Source of the DNA: Sternotherus odoratus
Taxonomy: Eukaryota; Chordata; Testudines; Kinosternidae
Direction of reading: 5' to 3'
DNA length: 64,000 nt
NCBI GenBank assembly: GCA_032164245.1
Contig: JAVMKO010000009.1
Span: 85,912,712 to 85,976,711, forward strand
Shown here: positions 53,080 to 64,000 of the stretch, piece after piece
Position numbering within the stretch: the stretch's first letter is position 1
How the letters are laid out: each line of letters opens with the position of its first letter
Notes under the pieces: model-generated
Database searches by the model: none
What the model was told of the DNA's origin: nothing
The model's input: only the letters and a program-made list of their open reading frames with translations
Translations under genes and position numbers: made by a program

Positions 53080-54480
53080 CTGGGAATGAGAAAGAGCCAG
53101 AAAGTCAATGTTACGGTGTCTAAATACAGCATGACTCACTCTTCCAGGCTGTCCCAGGAGATCCCTGGTGGGAATCTAGCACAGACCAGGAGACAAGTGA
53201 CCCACACCCACTTCTCAGTTTAACAGGTTAAACCAGAGTTTAACCAGAGTTAAAACTTCTGGAGCCCAAAAGCTGCCTTGAGCTCTGCCTGCCTGGGAAT
53301 TTCCCCACCCAGGCCTATGCTCCACCATGGCCAAGATGCAACTACAGGGTGAGGGAGTCTGTTTACAGCAGGGAAACACTACAGAGGAACTGTTTCAATT
53401 CAGAGGACTCAGTGTAACTATTCGGCAATCTGTAATGTGGTAGGGAGACTGGTGCCCACCGCCCCTTCAGTACTTCACCAGAGCAGGATGGATCGGTTCT
53501 CACACAGCTGCCCACAGGTTACTATTTAAAGTGCCTTTTCTCCCAGCCGGTCCATCTCACCGCCAGGAGCTGCCCCTCCACCGCCCCAGCTGTAGGAACC
53601 CCCTGCAATCTACATAGCCCACACCATGGAGACAAACTATCCCCAAGAGTCAAAACACACAGGGAGACAAGGACACAGCTCTGGGGTCCCAGCTGTAGAG
53701 GTGCAGGAGTTGCGCAGTGTTTGGTTTCCGTAGAAAGAAACCTTCCAGTGGGTGGAGGGCAGTAAGGCACGTTAGGAGTAAAGACAGAAATAAGAGGCTA
53801 AAATCCACTAACAAAACATAACGGAAAATCATAAACTAGTATCTTGGGGAATGACCCTGAAACTGGCACAGAGCAAGCGAGGCAGCAATGGTGCATCCAT
53901 CTGTGCTACTGCTGCTGAAATGAGATCACGTCTGGGCGCCTCATTCTGTGAGAGATTGAAAGTTGAAGTCTAAGGAGAGCCACAAACATGGTCAAGGGCT
54001 GGAGGAACTGAATGATAAGGAGAAAGAGAGAGTGAAATACATCTGTCTTTGCTAGCCCAGGAAAACCACCACTAGGACAGTGTAAAAACCAGAGAGAGAG
54101 GGATCCTGGGACGTGCTCAGCTGGATCCAACCTATGGTCTACCCAGTGCAGCATTCTCCTGACAGAGGCCAGTACCGGATGCTTCAGAAGAAGGAGCAAG
54201 AACTCCACAAGAGCAGATGTACTGATCCCTGAGTTAGACGTTGGGCTAAGTCCAGAGGCAGGAGGTTTAATGTACCTCCCAACCATTAGCAATCACTATT
54301 CAAACTCTAGACACTCTCAACCCTCTAAATGTCCACTCGCTTCTTCAATGGGCAGGTTTGAGTTACTTTGACCTCTGTAGTTTTCCCCAGCTTCTTTGTC
54401 CTGTTCCTTCCTTTGCTATTGGTAGGTTTGGCAGCTTTTCACCAGCCTGCTGAAGGAATTCTCTCCCTGCAGTCCCCCTC
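53080..54480. other. Upstream of ZMYM3 coding exon 1, nothing recognised
   Basis: Probably the intron before the coding start. There is no CpG-rich promoter-like stretch, no exon and no named repeat that I can support. Confidence 0.4.
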
Positions 54481-55479
54481 AGGGCAAGTCTACACTACAA
54501 AATGAAATTGACCCTGTTACACCAAGGTAGTTGCCACAGTAATTAAACTACTTTTGCATGTCCACACCGCACTCCTTGCACGGGAGGTGTGCATCCTCAC
54601 TACTAGCACTTGCACTGATGCAGTCAGCAGACACCGCAGGGAGCTACCCCATCTAGTGCAGGATGGTTTGCAATGCCTCATGGGGGCAAGAGTCATGCAG
54701 AGGCAACTGGGAACACGGTTTCAACATCCCATGATGCAGTTTTCTCCATCCCATAATTTTATCAGCATCCCATGTCTGTGCCTCTTCTCAAAAGCCCTGC
54801 AAACCCACACCTGCTGTGTCTGAGAAAAATGGGTCCTGCCCAGCTCTGCGCTATTTTGTGAGCACAATGGGCCTGATCCTGCAGCATCTGCAGAGCCACC
54901 AGAGGAGGTGTGGGGACATGACAATTCCAGGGAGGCCAGCTTGTTGTGGAGCACAGAAACAAGAGAAGGCTGTTACTAGCCTTCACAGAGCAGCTGCAGA
55001 GGGGGAGCACCCGTTCTGGGCCGGAGAAACAAGCACTGACTGGTGGGATTGTACTGTTAGGCAGGTATGGGATGAGGAGCAGGGGCTGTAGAATTTCCAG
55101 AGAGCAAAGCCACATTCCTGGAAGCGAGTGCAGAGCTTGCCCCAGCCCTCGGCTGCAGCAACACCCCCAGGGGAGCTGCACTGCAGCAACAGGCGGCAAT
55201 GGCTGTGTGGAAGATGGCAATGCGAGATCTGCAGGGAGTTGGGAAATCAACCACGGGGGCTGCTGTGATGTAAGTGTTCGGGCCACTGATCGCAATCCTG
55301 CCACCAGAGCTTGCGACTCTGGGCAATGTGCAGGGCCGTGGATGGCTCCCAAACTGTGATGCGTGGGGTAGATGACACACAGATCACAGAAAGGGCTACT
55401 TTTCTATGGTATAGTAGGTGCTGGTGGATCACCAGGGATACAAGCTGGTCAAGGACGGTGCATAACACACGTTTTTAAC

Positions 55480-55935
55480 AGGGCCTCTTTCCAGACCAGA
55501 GTTACCACTGGGGATGTTGAAATGACAAGAGTGATTCTGGGAGACCCAGCCTGCCCCTTACTCCTGTGGCTCTTGCCTGCGGCTAGGAGTGCTTGAATGA
55601 GCCTGCTCAACCGGTGCAGCACGACACTGAATGCGCCTTTGGCCGTGAGAGGACACTGTTTACTCACGAGATTACTCAGTGAAAAAAATATTCCAATGGG
55701 TATAGCTGCCTGCTGTGTGCTTCACAGTATCTGTGAAGCAAAGGGGGGCGGGGGAGGGAAACGTCTGTCTGCTGCTTTGGAGCAGCCAGACATCAGAGCT
55801 AGAAGAAGAGCTCAACAGGGAGCTATGCGCCTCAGGGAGGCCTTGAAAGACCATTTGACTAGTGAGCCACGGCGATGGGTGCTGCTGTATCAAGCTCTAC
55901 CTGGCCTTGGGTGGGTTTGTTTTTGCAGTCCTGTC
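55480..55935 (+). pseudogene. Harbinger transposase remnant
   Basis: Two adjacent frames carry the C-terminal part of a HARBI1-like nuclease (TTGDVEMTRVILGDPACP, then NIPMGIAACCVLHSICEAKG and RARRRAQQGAMRLREALKDH). A stop at about 55594 separates them. The catalytic Asp and Glu cannot be placed with certainty. Confidence 0.65.
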
Positions 55936-56499
55936 TGAACCTTGTAATGAGAGTGCTGTGTGTGTAGTACCAGAACAACAACAGGTGCATTTGCCATATC
56001 TGTGAATGATGTCAGCCCCAGCCATCCTATGTTGTGAGCTAATAAAAATGAATTAAGTTTCAATCAACAGACTTTTATTCCAAACCCCTGCAAACAGACA
56101 TATTTGTAACGGAATGAGACTTTAGAAAGACAGGGAAAAGAACCTCTGAAGAAGAACGAACGGTCATTTCGCATACACACACACACCAACATCTCTGTCC
56201 CGGGGAAGGGGGAGGGGTAATACAGCATCCCTGGACACCCTGTGGAAGCTGGGCGAACAGTGGTGTGCAGAGGCACCGGAATGCAGCTCTTTATGGGTTG
56301 CAGAGGGAGGTGGGCATGGGGTTGTTGAACCTGAAGATCAAGACAAGTGTCCAGCTTGTTTGACAACTGAAGCGCTAGCATCTCCTACTGCACGTCTCTC
56401 GCCTTGTCCTGTGCTTATCTTCTCTCTGCTCTAGCCCTGTCCATTCTACCCACGAGGGTGATCCTCTAAGCCCTGTTCTCAGTATCCAAAGCACTAGGG

Positions 56500-57222
56500 C
56501 AGGGGTGGGCAAACTTTTCGGCCCAAGGGCCACACCCAAGGGCCAGGTCAGGAAGGCTGTTCCTCCCCAAACACCCTAGCCCCTCCCCCTGACTGCCCCC
56601 CTCAGAACCTCCGACTCATCCACCCCCCCCCACCTCCTTGTCCCCCAACTACTCCTTCCAGAGACCCCCCTGCCCCCAATCACTCCCCAGGACCCCACCC
56701 CCTATCAACCCCCTGCTTCCTGTCCCCTGAATGCCCCAACCCCTAGCCACAACCCTGCCCCCTGACAGGCCCTCTGGGACTCCCACACTCTATACATTCC
56801 CCCTTCCCCCCCTCCCATTCCCTGACCGCCCCCTGAGACCCTCTGGCTCTTATCCAATTTCCCCGCCCCCAGCCCCCTTACCACTCCGCTAACTGCCGTG
56901 CTGATCCAACAGAGCCTGCCCCACCCAGCTCCTTTCCCTCCCCCGCTGTCCCAGAGCCAGAGGTCACACAGCCCTGCCCCGCACCCTGGAGCACTGCTCA
57001 CGTGGGCCTGCTGGGGGGGGGAGGGGGAGGTACAGTGGGGGCTCTGGCCTGGAGCCAGACATCACGCAGGCCGCTGCCCGCCCACCCATCCCACCCCCAC
57101 TCCGCGCAAAGGCAGGAGGGGAGCGGGGGAGGAGCTAGCCTCCCCAGCTGGGAGCTTGTGGGGCCAGACAGAATTAGCCCATGGGCCACATCCGGCCCGC
57201 TGGTCGCAGTTGCCCATCCCTG
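56500..57222. mobile_element. hAT MITE inside Harbinger
   Basis: The ends are CAGGGGTGGGCAAAC on the left and an imperfect inverse GTTGCCCATCCCTG on the right. The flanking 8-mers cactaggg (56492-56499) and cactagag (57223-57230) match at 7 of 8. It is C-rich inside, 723 bp, with no transposase. Confidence 0.8.
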
Positions 57223-58844
57223 CACTAGAGGCTTGCAGGATCTTTTGACACACATCATCCCACGTCCTCTTCCTTCTCCTCCTCATGGGCTCAGCCGCTC
57301 TGCTGGTGGGATGGAGAGACCCACAAGGTCACATTTCCAGCTGCAAAAGATGCAATGCACAAAGGTACTACTGTGAGTTCATTCATAAGATAAAGGGAAA
57401 CTTGGGGTACTGAGCTCACTTCCCTCGATCCACACAGGTTACAGGCATTACCTTCTAACTTCTCCTTGGGATTCATAGAGGTGGAGGGACTGCCCCATGC
57501 TCCATCAGCTATTTCACCACCTCTTCCAGCATGATCAAAAAAGGATAAATGAACAGACAATACCAAAGCAAACTGCTTACTTACCAGAGGTTCCTTCCCC
57601 TGCATCTGGCAAGCTGGTGCTGGACAACAGAGACTGGCTTGACTGCTCCGGCATCAGAAAGAGGTCCTTGCTCATCACGCCATTGGAGCCACCCAACTCG
57701 CCTGCCCCCCCCCCCCATGCTCCTCCTTGTCCAACACCTCTTCCTCACTGTTCACTTCAGGGGCCTGTTACTCCAGCTCCCCTAAAGTATTCACGGGGTT
57801 CTTCTTGGCAGCGGTGGGGTCTTCACCAAGCATGACATGCAGTAATTTGTGAAAACAGCATGCCTGCTGCTCTGCAGCGGAGACAACATTGCTGCAGCTG
57901 GATCAGAGCTCGGCCCCATAACCTCTTCTCCCCAGATATCCACCCCTTTCAGTGTTCTCCAGGAGGGCGTGGGTCTGCAGCGTTGAGCTGACATGGTCAG
58001 CTGTTAGCTGAGCTCTCCATACCGAGCAAACAGGAAATAGACTTTCAAAGCAGCCTGGGGCTTTAAAAGAGGAGGGGTGTCTACTTGTGTATCTGGCCCC
58101 CGGGCAGTGGAATTCAAAAAGATGACTAGCGTGACCACAGTGGGGTATCGTGGACACCTCCTAAGGAACGCAGTGTCTACATGGACACTGCCTGGATTTA
58201 ACCCTATACCTGTCGCAGAGGTGGCGTTATTAAGTCGGCATAGAGAGAGTCACAGCAGCGGAGTGACATTAGTGTAGACTCAGAGAGTTACAGCGACATA
58301 AGCTGCCTTGTGTCGACCTAACTCTGTAGAGTCAACCGGGCGCCTGCCTGCCTTGCAGCTTGTTTCCCTCACTGCTGCTGTGGAGTTACCAAATCAGCTC
58401 TGGCTGAGCATGCAGGCAGCTCCTCTGTTAGCTCCCTAAACGCTGTGCCAGCATGGAGTATATGGATGCCCCAAAACCTCCCTTAACTTGGGAACCTGTT
58501 CTGGACACAGGTCTGAAACGTCACCAGTTCAAATAAAAACACTCTGTAAATGCTTGGGGAGAGGACCCCGGATCAGCCTTGCCGATGTCTACTATGGAAA
58601 CATCCCTGCGGCAGAGGATTCTGCCCAAGGCCCAGGGCCCTTCCTAGTGGGGGTGCAGGGCCCAGGACATAGGCACCCAGTTTCTAATCTGCCGGGGAGG
58701 GGTGTTCCCCCGCCCCGTTCCTTCCCCCAAGGCCCCTCCCCCGAGGGCAGTGCACCCTCGCTCCTCTCCCCTCCAGCGCCTCCTGATGCCGTTAAACATC
58801 TGATCTGTGGCAGGCAGTAGGCACTGAGAAGGAGGAAGAGGTGC

Positions 58845-59419
58845 TGATTTAGTCTACAGAAGAAAAGACTGAGGGAGGATTTGATAGCTGCTTTCAACTA
58901 CCTGAGGGGGGAGGGATAGCTCAGTGGTTTGAGCATTGGCCTGCTAAACCCAGGGTTGTGAGTTCAATCCTTGAGGGGGCCATTTAGGGATCTGGGGCAA
59001 AAAATCTGTCAGGGGACAGTACTCAATCCTGCTAGTGTAGGCAGGGGACTGGACTCGATGACCTTCAAGGTCTTTCCAGTTCTAGGAGATTGGTATATCT
59101 CCATTTATATTATATTATTATAAAGAGGATGGATCTAGAGACTGTCCTCAGTGGTGACAGATGAAGGAGTAATGGTCTCAAATTGCAGTGGGGGAGGTCT
59201 AGGTTGGATATTAGGAAACACTATTCCACTAGGAGGGTGGTGAAGCACTGGAATGGGTTCCCTAGGGAGGTGGTGGAATCTCCTTCCTCAGAGGTTTTTA
59301 AGGCCCGGCTTGATAAAGCCCTGGCTGGGATTATTTAGTTGGGGTTGGTCCTGCTTTGAGCAGGGGGTTGGACTAGAACCTCCTGAGGTCCCTTCCAACC
59401 CTGATCTTCTAGGATTCTG
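58845..59419 (+). mobile_element. CR1 LINE 3' end, split by a SINE
   Basis: It runs from tttagtctacagaagaaaag to the typical ggggttggactagaacctcc, tgaggtcccttccaaccctg and ttctaggattct end. The SINE at 58905-59122 breaks it between 'caactacctgagggg' and 'aaagaggatgg'. Confidence 0.9.
58905..59122 (+). mobile_element. tRNA-derived SINE
   Basis: The head has pol III A-box-like tagctcagtggtttgag and B-box-like ggttgtgagttcaatcc. The body continues to a CR1-like ggactggactcgatgacctt, caaggtctttccag end and a tatattatattatta tail. This is the design of the turtle tRNA-derived SINE family that shares its tail with a LINE. It is not a functional tRNA. Confidence 0.88.
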
Positions 59420-59659
59420 ATCGGTGGGTCCTGCCGGCGAGCAGGAGGTGCTGACAGGGGGAAGTTCTGGGAAAGGGGGGCTCCTCCTCACCTCACCTGC
59501 CTGCTGCTCACCTCCTCATGCTGCTCACCCGCCTGCCTCACCTCACCACCCAAATCATGGGGCCCCCCGTGGCATTGGGACAGGGCAGTCACCCCAATTT
59601 GCTGTGCCCAAGGGACAGCTCTGTGGAGGCCAGTCTTCTCGTTTCCGGCAGTCAGGACC

Positions 59660-60155
59660 AGCGTTCCCACCCATGTGCGGAATGAATGTTGATATGTACA
59701 TCATGAGGAACACATGACCTTAATATTGGTGCACATAACAAAATTCATGTGGTAGGGGTGGGGCCAAGGCATTCGGCATGTGGGGGGGGGGCCTCCGGAC
59801 TAAGGAAGAGGGTTGGGGAGGACTCCAGCTGTGGGTGTGGGCTCTGGGGTGCAGCCAAGGACAAGGTGCTCTGGGGCTATGGCAGGGAGAATCTCTCCCC
59901 CCACGGCAGCTCCAGGGTTGGGGCTGCAGAATAGGCGTCCCTTCCCTGGCCCCAGCAGTCTGGGACAGGATGGGGGGGAGGGGGAAGAGGGGGCACCCCA
60001 GCTGCGCCTGGGTCCGTGCCTGGGGGCAGGCCAGGCCCACCGTTCTGGCCGCAGCAGAGTTGGGGCTGGCGGAGGGGTGCCCCCTCCGAGCCAGTCCCTG
60101 AGCACCTGTGCAGCCCTAAAAGGCTGCTGCACAGCTTACGTCTGTAAGGGGACTT
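59660..60155 (+). repeat. Dispersed GC-rich repeat (family G), copy 3
   Basis: It begins catgtgcggaatgaatgttg, has the gtgcacataacaaaattcat core, then a G-rich body, and ends tgctgcacagcttacgtctg, taaggggacttagg. This is the clearest of the three copies. Confidence 0.65.
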
Positions 60156-60159
60156 AGGT

Positions 60160-61140
60160 CAGGACACCATAACATGAAATGCAGTAAGGCATCAGCTCCG
60201 ACAGTATCTTCCTGTGAACAACACTGCCCAGCATACTGGTGTCCAAAGGAACAAAGACTTAGCCGGATTATCTAAGAACAACTAAAGGACTTCAGCAGAT
60301 GGGAGAAGGCTTCAGTGAGGTGAGTATGTGGGCAAGAGAAAACTGTTAGTAGGTCAACAGGTTACTGCAGTGAACTCCACCACCACAAAGAGCACCACTG
60401 AATCCTTGTAAAACCTGGAATAACGTGCTCCAGCCACTGGGTCACCACTGCAGTCACTGTTCACTTTCATTAGATACCACTTGAAACAAGAGCAATAACC
60501 CCTGCACAAGGCTGATACGGAGCTCGCCTGGCTGGGACAGGTTCCTGGCAGGCTCAAATAGTTGCCCAATGTACCTGGCCGGAGTCCGTCTTTAGGTTGG
60601 ACTCAGGCAGATGTATGAGGGCAAGTGAGGGGTCTCTCTGCACCTCACTGTGAACTTTTTCCACTTGGAATTCTAGGTCCTTCTGGTAAGTGGCTTTCAA
60701 GAGGCTACAAGTTGCCTGCTTAGAGACTCCATGACTACAGATCTCTGCCTTGCCAGGAGCCATGCTCCTGTGATGTCCTGAGCGAAACTCTGAAAGCCAG
60801 AATCTCAGCCCAAGAATCAGCTTGGGCTATCTGCACAGGGCAATGAGCCTCGCTTTGGGGATCGTGGAGCATCTCTCGCCGCTGGACTTTGCCAGAAGAG
60901 CTCCTCTCTTAGGGCTGCCCAGGAGCTGTCCCTTTATGATGTGGGATTTTCTTAGTCCCACAAGCAGGACACTAGTGGCTTCTTGTTCATAAGAATGCTG
61001 AAGTGATCCACCTTTGGTGCCCCTCCCATGGGGGAGATTTAATCCACAGGCCATGCATGAGAATCTACCAAAGATCTGTCTGCAATCACATCTTCCTTCC
61101 TTCAGTCCTTGGTGGAACAAAGGATCTGGTCCAAGAGGTG
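60160..61140. other. No feature recognised
   Basis: AT-balanced sequence with short frames only, no named repeat or splice-bounded exon. It could belong to an old transposon, but there is nothing to support a class. Confidence 0.4.
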
Positions 61141-61148
61141 AATATATA

Positions 61149-61510
61149 GTAGAACCTCAGAGTTACAAACACCTCAGGAATGCAGGTTGTTCGTAACTCT
61201 GAACAAAAACATTGAGATTGTTCTTTCAAGTTTACAACTGACAATTGACTTAATCCATCTTAGAAAATTTTCTATGTAGAAGAAAAATGCTGCCTTTAAC
61301 AATCTTAATGTAAAGAAACAAGCACAGAAACAGTTTACTTACCTTGTCAAATATTTTTTAACTCCCCCCCCCTTTTTTAAAAGAGTTTACATTTAACACA
61401 GTACTAGACTGTACTTGAATTCTTTTTTTGGTCTCTGCTGCTGACTGATTCCATACTTATGGTTCCAAATGAGGTGTGTGGCTGATGGGTCAGTTCATAA
61501 CTCTGAACTG
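61149..61510. mobile_element. Tigger-like (Tc1/mariner) MITE
   Basis: The left end is agtagaacctcagagttaca and the right end has the inverse-type gttcataactctgaa; internal gttcgtaactctgaac repeats the motif. It is about 360 bp and lies between a TA and the CR1. The right terminus looks eroded. Confidence 0.7.
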
Positions 61511-61511
61511 T

Positions 61512-62341
61512 CTGGTAATAGTGACCATAATGTAATTAAATTTAACATCCTTGTGGGGGGGGGGGGGGAAAATGCCAAAAGAAACCCACCACAGTTGCAT
61601 TTAACTTCAAAACAGGGAACTACACAAAAGTGAGAAAGCTAGTTAAGCACAAATTAAAAGGAACTGTCACAAGGATGAAATGCCTACAAACTGCATGAAG
61701 ACTATTTAAAAACATCATAACAGAGGCTCAAATTAAATGTATATCCAAATTAAAACAAGAAAATTAAAAAGCCCAGTAAGATGACCAAAGAAGTACCACC
61801 ATGGCTAAAACAGTAGAGTAAAAGAGGAAGAGAGGCAAACACACAATCTTTAAAAATCAGAAGTCAAATGCTACTGAGGAAAACAGAAAGGAGCATAAAC
61901 TCTGGGAAGTCGAGTGTAAAAGTACAAGGCAGGCAGGCCAAGAAAGAATTTGAAGAGTAACTATCTAATAGAGTAACAGCTAACAAAGAGAAACAGCAAT
62001 TTATTTATTAGTACATCAGAAGCAGGAAGCCTGCCAAACAATCGGTGGGGCCACTAGACAACTGAGTTGCTAAAGGAGCACTCAAGGAAGACAAGGCAGT
62101 TGCAGAGAAGCTAAATTAATTCTTTGCATCAGTTTTCATTGCAGACGATACGGGGGAGTACATCTCCAGCCATACTTTTTAGGTGACCAATCTGATCCAT
62201 TGTCCCAAACTGAAGTGTCACTAGAGAGGTTTAAGAACAAACTGATAAATTAAAGAGTAATAAGTCACCAGATCCAGATGGTATGCACACAAGAGTTCTG
62301 AAGGACTCAAATATGAAATTGCAGAACTACTAACTAAGGTA
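61512..62341 (+). mobile_element. CR1 LINE ORF2 fragment, left part
   Basis: Broken frames match the linker between endonuclease and reverse transcriptase, including KSPDPDGMHTRVLKDSN-like residues near 62265-62310. A G run lies at 61554-61568. The copy is decayed by stops and split at 62341 by a Penelope insertion; it resumes at 63541. Confidence 0.8.
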
Positions 62342-63540
62342 TCTAGTGTCAGGGGGGTAGCTGTGTTAGTCTGGATCTGCAAAAGCGACCGAGTCTTGTA
62401 ACACCTTATAGACTAACAGATCTTAGGGATCATGAGCTTTCGTGGGCTAAGACCCACTTCATCAGATGAATGATGTGGAAATCTCCAGAGGCAGACATAA
62501 ATATGTAGTCAAGAAAGCAAGGTAAATTCAATCGGGGGGAGGAGGGGAGGAAAGGGGGGGCCCACTTCCAGCAGCTGATCTGGAGATGTGAACACCCATG
62601 AGAGGAGAAACCGCTTTTGTAATTGGCGAGCCAGTCACAGTTAATATTAAGTCCAGACCTGATGGTGTCGAATTTGCAGATGAACTGGAGCTCAGAAGTG
62701 TCTATTTGAAGTCTAGTCTTGAAGCTTTTTTACTGCAGGATGGCTGTCTTTAGGTCTGCTATTGTATGTCTAGGCAGGTTGAAGTGTTCTCCTACAGGCT
62801 TTTGTATATTGCCATTCCTAATATCTGATGTGTGTCCATTTATCCTTTTACGTAGGGATTGTCCAGTTTGGCCGATGTACATAGCAGAGGGGCATTACTG
62901 GCACATGATGGCGTATATTATATTGGTAGATGTGCAGGTGAATGAACCAATGATGGTGTGGCTGATCTGGTTAGGTCCTGTGATGGTGTCGCTGGTGTAG
63001 ATATGTGGGCAGAGTTGGCATTGAGGTTTGTTGCATGGATTGGTTCCTGAGTTAGAGTTGCTATGGTGCAGTGTGTGGTTGTTGGTGAGAATCTGCTTCA
63101 GGTTGGCAGGTTGTCTGTGGGCGAGGACTGGCCTGCCTCCCAAGGCCTGTGAAAGTGAGGGATCGTTGTCCCGGATGGGTTGTAGATCACTGATGATGCG
63201 TTGGAGAGGTTTTAACTGAGGACTGTAGGTGATGGCCCGTGGTGTTCTGTTGGTTTCTTTCTTGGGTTTGTCTTGCAGCAGGAGGCTTCTGGGTACACGT
63301 CTGGCCCTGTTTATCTGTTTCCTTACTTCCTCATGCGGGTATTGCAGTTTTAAGAATGCTTGGGAAGATCTTGTAGATGTTGGTCTCTGTCTGAGGAGTT
63401 GGAGCAAATGCGGTTGTACCTCAGTGCTTGGCTGTAGACAATGGAGCGTGTAGTGTGTCCGGGATGGAAGCTGGAGGCATGAAGGTTTTCGGTATAGGGT
63501 GGTGTTTCTGTTAGTCTACAAGGTGCTACAAGACTCTTCG
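62342..63540 (-). mobile_element. Penelope-like retroelement inside CR1
   Basis: The 11-bp host word taactaaggta is duplicated (62331-62341 and 63541-63551). On plus, the left end carries ggtagctgtgttagtctgga and catgagctttcgtgggctaa. On minus, about 170 codons stay open (63407-62898) and lead into a GIY-YIG region (AIMCQ, stop at 62897-62895, then AMYIGQTGQSLRKRINGH). The reverse transcriptase is missing, so the copy is 5'-truncated. Confidence 0.88.
62533..63407 (-). pseudogene. Penelope element C-terminal region with GIY-YIG nuclease, broken
   Basis: It covers the linker region and the GIY-YIG endonuclease of a Penelope-like protein. In-frame stops at 62895-62897 and 62730-62732 break it, the first within the nuclease motif. 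It would cut target DNA in an intact element. Cys pairs (CNKPQCQLC) form the usual CX2C-type zinc site just before the nuclease. It is not functional. Confidence 0.75.
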
Positions 63541-64000
63541 TAACTAAGGTACGTAACCTCTCTCTTAAATCAGCCTCTACAGGCCAGTAAGCATAACTTC
63601 AGTATCATGCAAACTGGCCAAAATTATAGTAAGGAACAGAATTATCAGACAGACAGATGAACACGATGAAGAGTCAACTCTGCTTTTGTAAAGGGAAATA
63701 AATCACGCTTCACCAATCTATTAGAATTCTCTGAGGTGGTCAACAAACATGTGGCCAAGGGTGATTTAGTGCATAGTGTACCTGGGCTTCCAGAAGGCCT
63801 GTAACAAGGTCCCTCACCAAAGATTGTCAAGCATTGTAAACAGTCATGGGATAAGAGGGAAGATCCTCTCATGGATCAGTGACCGGTTAAAAGACAGGAA
63901 ACCAGGGTAGGGATTAATGGTCAGTTTTCACAATAGAGAAAGGTAAATAGTCAGGTCCCCCCAAGATTTGTACTCAAACCAAGGCTCAACATATTCACAA
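63541..64000 (+). mobile_element. CR1 LINE ORF2 fragment, right part, runs off the window
   Basis: It continues the CR1 reverse transcriptase after the Penelope insertion, with broken NKHVAKGDLVHSVYLGFQKA and GIRGKILSWISDRLKDRK stretches. The end lies outside the window. Confidence 0.85.

Larger units (their letters stand above)
54484..58330 (+). mobile_element. PIF/Harbinger transposon, decayed, with nested MITE
   Basis: The left part opens gggcaagtctacactacaaa and the right part ends in agtgtagactcagagagtta-type sequence, inverted in style. On plus, broken frames around 54950-55930 include MTRVILGDPACPLLLWLLP, LLTRLLSEKNIPMGIAACCV and LREALKDHLTSEPRRW, as in Harbinger transposases. An AATAAA at 56041 and a reverse one at 56074-56079 mark two convergent genes. 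The minus-strand one (57240-57900) would be the Myb/SANT accessory protein. An hAT MITE interrupts the middle. The outer limits are approximate. Confidence 0.7.

Noticed and set aside
58905..58990. A tRNA gene
   Set aside because: The A- and B-box words belong to a SINE: the cloverleaf is not intact and the sequence continues into a LINE-like tail.

Overview
The window looks like vertebrate nuclear DNA, most likely from a cryptodiran turtle. The two intronless connexin reading frames and the many-exon ZMYM3 gene are clearly tetrapod. The repeats are of the kinds that dominate turtle genomes: CR1 LINEs, a tRNA-derived SINE with A and B boxes, a Penelope-like element with a GIY-YIG region, Harbinger and hAT transposons, and solo LTRs. 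A crocodilian or another sauropsid is not strictly excluded. Nothing bacterial or viral is arranged as an operon, and most short open frames are chance frames in GC-rich DNA.

Layout. 1-7529: GC-rich upstream region of GJB1 with two candidate first exons (TATA boxes at 1024 and 6013, donors at 1105 and 6174), two small minisatellites and an antisense solo LTR. 7542-8381: GJB1 (connexin 32) on the plus strand, with its poly(A) signal at 8832. 8932-9735: a C-tract minisatellite just past the GJB1 3' end. 12.5-14.4 kb: a CR1 fragment split by a tiny palindromic MITE, a Penelope fragment and a solo LTR. 15131-16081: an alpha-type connexin, GJA3-like, also on plus. 17775-53079: ZMYM3 on the minus strand. 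I could place 24 coding exons with consistent splice sites and phases, giving 1,428 residues. Its introns hold a 17-copy 98-bp minisatellite touching the exon 21 acceptor, a complete hAT transposon with TIRs and an 8-bp duplication, four antisense LTRs, CR1 pieces and a Z-DNA-prone CA/CG tract. 53.1-64 kb: upstream of the ZMYM3 start codon, mostly transposons: Harbinger with an hAT MITE inside it, CR1 with a SINE inside it, a Tigger-like MITE, and CR1 with a Penelope element inside it.

The gene order GJB1 - ZMYM3 (tail to tail) is that of human Xq13.1, where GJB1 and ZMYM3 are neighbours. The extra alpha connexin between them is, as far as I recall, not present in the human block. The two connexins make gap-junction channels. 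ZMYM3 is a chromatin-associated MYM zinc-finger protein, a partner of the LSD1/CoREST/HDAC complex. There is no sign that the neighbours work in one pathway; the arrangement is conserved synteny.

No wholly new system was found. The best leads are the minisatellite that carries the predicted branch point of a ZMYM3 exon in every unit, the retained alpha connexin, the hAT element with a long open transposase frame, and the precisely dated nests of transposons.
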